From: UBA4582 sp047630175
GTDB taxonomy: Bacteria; Pseudomonadota; Gammaproteobacteria; Pseudomonadales; Azotimanducaceae
Direction of reading: 5' to 3'
Assembly (NCBI GenBank): GCA_047630175.1
Contig: JBLHVI010000109.1
Coordinates: 1 to 8,952, forward strand
DNA: 8,952 nucleotides
Both the position numbers and the translations under genes were made by a program. Position 1 is the first letter of the stretch. The number at the start of each line of letters is the position of its first letter. Below, one piece after another: positions 5,764 to 8,952 of this stretch. The notes beneath the pieces were generated by a model, which searched no databases, was not told the DNA's origin, and saw only the letters and a list, made by a program, of their open reading frames with translations.

Positions 5764-6460
5764 CCCCCAACGGAAATGGCACCTTGGATTGTGTTGCTTG
5801 TTGTCTGCCATTTTACGGGTAACGACCATTTTACTGGTGCCAACCATGTCGGTTGAAGCCGCTGTTAACGGCACTGAAGCGGCAGTAATCGACGGTGAGA
5901 TTGACCATACTGATGCGTTAGTACAGCTGCTGAGCTCGATTCAGTCAGTGACGGCAAATTACGCACAGATCACGCTGGATAAAGATTCTCGGGTCGTGCA
6001 GCAGCTAGACGGCAACTTGTCAGTAAATGGACCCGGACGTTTCAGATTAGAGTCGCTGGCGCCTAGCGCCCAAACCTTGGTATCTGACGGTGATAGCTTT
6101 TGGTCTTATGATAGCGACCTGGAGCAGGTGATCATAACGCCACTACAACGCGACATTACGCAGGTGCCGATCTTGTTACTGGGAGGCGATGCAAGTGCTA
6201 TTGCTGCTTCTTATCAAGTAGCGTACGACCAGCAAGCCGGCCGAGACCTCTACCGGTTAACGCCGCTGGACACTAGTAGCTTGTTCGACTCTTTGACCCT
6301 AGCGTTTGTCGCAGGTGAGCCGCGCGCCATCATCTTGCGAGACAGCCTAGGTCAGCAGACTCAAATAGAGATGACTCGAGTGGTTCTGAATCAGCCCATC
6401 TCGGAAGATACTTTTATCTTTACACCACCTGCCGGGGTGGATGTCATTGATGATCGCTAG
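5747..6460 (+). CDS. lolA: Outer-membrane lipoprotein carrier protein LolA
   Basis: LolA is the periplasmic chaperone that takes lipoproteins from the LolCDE transporter and hands them to LolB at the outer membrane. The 237-residue product shows the LolA pattern SIQSVTANYAQ, LDGNLSVNGPGRFRLES, LVSDGDSFWSYDSDLEQV, ITPL, and near the end EDTFIFTPPAGVDVID. The N-terminus looks like a signal peptide with a basic n-region (RR, RK) and probable cleavage near VEA/AVNG at about residue 38. It is long for a signal peptide and its hydrophobic stretch is broken by R24. The ATG at 5747 overlaps ftsK by 17 nt in another frame and has GAGAGG about nine bases upstream, suggesting coupled translation. The usual RP-x-FRW at the strand after the N-terminal region is GPGRFRLES here, with no Trp. 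Confidence 0.93.
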   Translation: MRRPNSPQRKWHLGLCCLLSAILRVTTILLVPTMSVEAAVNGTEAAVIDGEIDHTDALVQLLSSIQSVTANYAQITLDKDSRVVQQLDGNLSVNGPGRFRLESLAPSAQTLVSDGDSFWSYDSDLEQVIITPLQRDITQVPILLLGGDASAIAASYQVAYDQQAGRDLYRLTPLDTSSLFDSLTLAFVAGEPRAIILRDSLGQQTQIEMTRVVLNQPISEDTFIFTPPAGVDVIDDR

Positions 6461-6481
6461 TCTTGAATTAGGCGAACCCAC

Positions 6482-7849
6482 ATGAGCCTGTTTGACGAAC
6501 AAACCGTTTATCAACCGTTGGCAGCGAAGATGCGGCCGCGTAACTTGGATGAGTTTGTCGGCCAGACGCATTTATTGGGTTCGGGCAAACCCTTGCGCTT
6601 GGCTATCGAAACCTCAAGTCTGCATTCTATGGTCCTTTGGGGTCCGCCCGGGGTAGGTAAGACGACAATCGCGCGAATGATTGCGGTTGTATGTGATGTT
6701 GAGTTTCAGGCGATTTCAGCCGTGCTGGCAGGGGTGAAGGAGATTCGCGAAGCTATTCTGGTGGCAAAACAGAACCAGTCGCGCTCGGGTCGTAAGACCC
6801 TGTTGTTTGTCGACGAGGTTCACCGCTTTAACAAAGCTCAGCAAGACGCGTTCTTACCTTATGTTGAGGACGGCACCGTGATCTTTGTCGGCGCCACCAC
6901 AGAGAACCCTTCTTTCGAGCTCAACAATGCCTTGCTCTCTCGAGCACGTATATATCGGCTTAAGTCATTACATACTGACGATCTGGTGGCCTTGCTTGCA
7001 CGGGCGTTGAGTGACGTCGAGCGAGGCCTTGGTCAGCGTCATGTCACGGCTTCTGCAGACATGTTACTGATACTCGCGCGCGCGGCTGATGGTGACGCCC
7101 GGCGTAGTCTCAACTTATTGGAGATCGCCACCGACCTTGCGGTTAACGATGAAATCAGTGAGGCGGTCCTGACGGAAGTGCTGGGTACTGACTTGCGACG
7201 TTTCGACAAAGGCGGCGATATTTTCTACGAACAGATCTCGGCCTTACACAAAGCGGTGCGCGGTAGTTCTGTTGATGGCGCCTTGTATTGGCTGGCCCGT
7301 ATGATCGACGGAGGCTGCGATCCGTTTTACATCGCAAGGCGAGTGGTGCGTATGGCGAGCGAAGATATAGGCAACGCGGACCCGCGAGCGCTTCAACTTG
7401 CACTCCACGCCTGGGCCGTGCAAGAACGCCTAGGCAGTCCAGAAGGTGAGTTGGCGATAGCGCAAGCGGTGGTCTATCTGGCCGCCGCGGCAAAAAGTAA
7501 CGCTGTTTATACCGCGTACAAGCTGGCCCTCGCAGATGTCAGGTCGTCACCGTCGCATGATGTGCCCATGCACTTGCGTAATGCGCCAACCGGCATGATG
7601 AAGGACATGGGCTATGGTGATGACTACCGCTATGCTCATGAATTTGATGATGCTTTCGTCGCCGGTGAGTCATATTTGCCCGAGGACATCGCTGACCATC
7701 AATACTATGCGCCGGTGGATCGCGGCTTAGAGATTCAAATACGTGAAAAGCTCAATCGGCTCCATCACCAGAATCAGCAAAGCGAGTTTCAGCGTTATCC
7801 TGCGCGCCAGTCTCGCGCGCAATCGGATAAAAATGAGGAAAGTAAGTGA
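6482..7849 (+). CDS. rarA: Replication-associated recombination protein A (AAA+ ATPase)
   Basis: RarA (MgsA), the bacterial counterpart of WRNIP1/Mgs1, is a tetrameric clamp-loader-like ATPase that acts at stalled replication forks. The 455-residue product compares with 447 in E. coli. Landmarks are the N-terminal PLAAKMRPRNLDEFVGQTHL (12-31), Walker A GPPGVGKT (54-61), Walker B LLFVDEVH (107-114), sensor 1 GATTENPSFELN (137-148), the arginine finger in LLSRARIY (R154), sensor 2 GDARRSLNLLE, and the C-terminal tetramerisation region with DPFYIARRVVRMASEDIGNADP and VPMHLRNAPTGMMKDMGYG. The last 30 or so residues are polar and variable. It starts 21 bp after lolA with a weak TAGG ribosome-binding site, and its TGA overlaps the crcB ATG. 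This position between lolA and serS is conserved in many gammaproteobacteria. Confidence 0.98.
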   Translation: MSLFDEQTVYQPLAAKMRPRNLDEFVGQTHLLGSGKPLRLAIETSSLHSMVLWGPPGVGKTTIARMIAVVCDVEFQAISAVLAGVKEIREAILVAKQNQSRSGRKTLLFVDEVHRFNKAQQDAFLPYVEDGTVIFVGATTENPSFELNNALLSRARIYRLKSLHTDDLVALLARALSDVERGLGQRHVTASADMLLILARAADGDARRSLNLLEIATDLAVNDEISEAVLTEVLGTDLRRFDKGGDIFYEQISALHKAVRGSSVDGALYWLARMIDGGCDPFYIARRVVRMASEDIGNADPRALQLALHAWAVQERLGSPEGELAIAQAVVYLAAAAKSNAVYTAYKLALADVRSSPSHDVPMHLRNAPTGMMKDMGYGDDYRYAHEFDDAFVAGESYLPEDIADHQYYAPVDRGLEIQIREKLNRLHHQNQQSEFQRYPARQSRAQSDKNEESK

Positions 7850-8226
7850 TGCTAGAGCTGGTAGCGATTGCCTTTGGTGGTGCGGCGGGTGCGGTATCGC
7901 GGTTCGGACTGACCCAATGGGCCAATAGTGTGTTTGGGGTTGCGTATCCTTACAGCACATTGATCATTAATATCCTTGGATCGTTTGCCATTGGCCTGTT
8001 GTTTATCCTATTGCTAGAGCGCAGCCTGCTGGCGCCGGTATGGCGCTCGGCATTAATGGTAGGTTTTCTGGGCGCGTTTACGACATTCTCGGCATTTTCC
8101 CTGCAAGCCCTAGGATTGCTCGAGGAAGGCCGCGTCATCGCCGCATTGAGCTATATCATTGGTAGCGTGGTCATGTGCATCCTAGCGGTCGCAGCAGGTA
8201 TGTTTATAGCACGACAAATACCATGA
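7849..8226 (+). CDS. crcB: Fluoride ion channel CrcB/Fluc
   Basis: CrcB (Fluc) is a small dual-topology inner-membrane channel that lets fluoride leave the cell and protects enolase and pyrophosphatase. The 125-residue product has four hydrophobic segments and the family signatures GGAAGAVSRFGL (10-21), INILGSFAIG (N41 is the conserved pore Asn) and GFLGAFTTFSAF (72-83), which contains the pore Phe residues and the TTFS turn. A single copy with four segments should form an antiparallel homodimer. The ATG at 7849 overlaps the rarA stop codon as TGATG, so translation is probably coupled. An in-frame GTG at 7846 would add one Met and sits at better spacing (6 bases) from GAGGA at 7835-7839. No fluoride riboswitch lies directly upstream; expression would follow the operon. 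Confidence 0.95.
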   Translation: MLELVAIAFGGAAGAVSRFGLTQWANSVFGVAYPYSTLIINILGSFAIGLLFILLLERSLLAPVWRSALMVGFLGAFTTFSAFSLQALGLLEEGRVIAALSYIIGSVVMCILAVAAGMFIARQIP

Positions 8227-8258
8227 CGCGGGATGAGTTTCTGATAGACTGGCGGCCC
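8223..8258 (+). promoter_or_regulatory. Candidate promoter for serS with GC-rich discriminator
   Basis: ATGACG (8223-8228, overlapping the crcB stop codon) stands 16 bp before TAGACT (8245-8250). The bases before the -10 are TGA, an extended -10. The next eight bases are GGCGGCCC, the kind of GC-rich discriminator seen at stringently controlled promoters of translation genes. Transcription would start near 8257, leaving a leader of about 45 nt. Each hexamer matches consensus at four of six positions. Confidence 0.45.
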
Positions 8259-8302
8259 TTATTCATCGTCCAAAAGCACTTTTACAATGCATAATTCAAA
8301 TA

Positions 8303-8952
8303 ATGCTTGATTTAAAACTACTGCGCAAAGACATCGCCGCTGTTGCCGCCCGCCTCAAGACCAAGAATTTTGATCTTGATATAGCCACCTTCGAGCGCTT
8401 AGACGAGTCCCGCAAGTCGCTGCAGATTGAATCTGAGAACCTGCAGTCCGAGCGCAATACCAAATCTAAGGCTATCGGCCATGCGAAAGGCAAGGGCGAG
8501 GATATCGTCCCATTGCTGGCGGAGGTATCTCACCTAGGTGATCGAATGGGTGAGTTGAAGGTCGCGCTGGACCAGGTGCAGTTTGATCTCGATGCTTGGT
8601 TGATGACTATCCCAAACGTACCTGACGAGACGGTACCGCCGGGAAATTCCGAGGAAGATAATCAAGAGTTACGTCGCTGGGGCGATACGCCAACCTTTGA
8701 TTTTACACCAATGGACCATGTGGATTTGGCGAATAGAAACGGGATGCTAGATTTCGAGTCCGCGGCAAAGATCTCTGGATCGCGCTTCATGGTCCTGCGG
8801 GGACCGCTGGCACGTCTGCACCGCGCGCTGTCACAATTCATGATCGATTTGCATACCGATGTGCACGGCTATGAAGAAATCTATGTGCCCTATCTGGTGA
8901 ACGCAGATTCACTGCGGGGTACAGGCCAATTACCAAAATTTGAGGCCGACTT
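8303..8952 (+). CDS. serS: Seryl-tRNA synthetase (5' part, cut by window edge)
   Basis: SerS charges tRNA-Ser (and tRNA-Sec) with serine. The 216 complete codons start MLDLKLLRKDIAAVAARLKT, the standard N-terminus, and run through the long two-helix coiled-coil arm that grips the tRNA variable arm (about residues 25-100). The linker TIPNVPDETVPPG follows. The start of the class II catalytic core has GSRFMVLRGPLARLHRAL, motif 1 around HGYEEIYVPYLVN (to N200) and GTGQLPKFEAD. Motifs 2 and 3 lie beyond the window; the family length is about 430 residues. The ATG at 8303 is fixed by homology, but no Shine-Dalgarno precedes it: the upstream bases are A/T-rich (ATAATTCAAATA). It lies 76 bp after crcB. 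Confidence 0.97.
   Translation, partial: MLDLKLLRKDIAAVAARLKTKNFDLDIATFERLDESRKSLQIESENLQSERNTKSKAIGHAKGKGEDIVPLLAEVSHLGDRMGELKVALDQVQFDLDAWLMTIPNVPDETVPPGNSEEDNQELRRWGDTPTFDFTPMDHVDLANRNGMLDFESAAKISGSRFMVLRGPLARLHRALSQFMIDLHTDVHGYEEIYVPYLVNADSLRGTGQLPKFEAD

Noticed and set aside
6050..6075. Small inverted repeat GGCGC-CTA-GCGCC in lolA
   Set aside because: Five-base arms are expected by chance in several places in a window of this size, and no U-run follows.
7074..7085. Alternating CG run in rarA with Z-DNA potential
   Set aside because: About ten bases only, explained by Ala/Arg codons of the conserved protein.
7155..7493. Minus-strand open frame of 112 codons within rarA
   Set aside because: Arg/Pro-rich translation typical of the antisense of a GC-biased coding frame, fully inside the conserved rarA catalytic region.
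7603..7640. Bases resembling part of a fluoride riboswitch ahead of crcB
   Set aside because: The stretch (GGCTATGG, TGATGACTACC) encodes the conserved RarA segment MGYGDDYRYAHEF and lies over 200 bp before crcB, so the resemblance is coding coincidence.
1..8952. Defence island, prophage, integron, toxin-antitoxin or biosynthetic cluster
   Set aside because: Every gene but one matches a core cellular family in an order known from gammaproteobacteria; there are no integrases, transposases, direct-repeat arrays or composition shifts visible by eye.

Overview
The window reads as a conserved housekeeping segment of a gammaproteobacterial chromosome. The gene order infA - bpt - aat - trxB on the minus strand and ftsK - lolA - rarA - crcB - serS on the plus strand closely follows the order known around ftsK in Pseudomonas and related gammaproteobacteria. 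The proteins match that group, for example a TrxB very close to the E. coli enzyme and an IF-1 ending GRIT as in pseudomonads. Base composition looks balanced, near 50% GC by eye. A Pseudomonas-related or marine gammaproteobacterium is a reasonable guess, but the genus cannot be told from here. There are no mobile elements, phage genes, CRISPR arrays, tRNAs or rRNAs, and coding density is high.

Left half, minus strand, read right to left: a small gene of the uncharacterised PA4642-like family (2914-3201), thioredoxin reductase trxB (1850-2800), leucyl/phenylalanyl-tRNA-protein transferase aat (1130-1840), aspartate/glutamate leucyltransferase bpt (348-1076), and translation initiation factor infA (1-203, cut by the window edge). 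trxB-aat-bpt look co-transcribed, with gaps of 9 and 53 bp. infA appears to have its own promoter inside a 144-bp gap that also holds a terminator-like hairpin. aat and bpt together supply both known bacterial N-degron tagging activities.

Right half, plus strand: the DNA translocase ftsK (3433-5763, TTG start), lolA (5747-6460, overlapping ftsK), the replication-fork ATPase rarA (6482-7849), the fluoride exporter crcB (7849-8226, overlapping rarA by 1 nt) and seryl-tRNA synthetase serS (8303 to the window end). The first four are packed tightly enough to be one operon. serS probably has a promoter of its own, with an extended -10 and a GC-rich discriminator.

The two halves diverge from a 231-bp AT-rich region (3202-3432) that contains two perfect short palindromes and is the likely control region for both. 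I see no undescribed multi-gene system. The observations most worth checking are a perfect 24-bp palindrome followed by a T-run on the plus strand inside bpt, the apparent overlap of terminator and promoter before infA, and the uncharacterised PA4642-like gene placed between trxB and ftsK.
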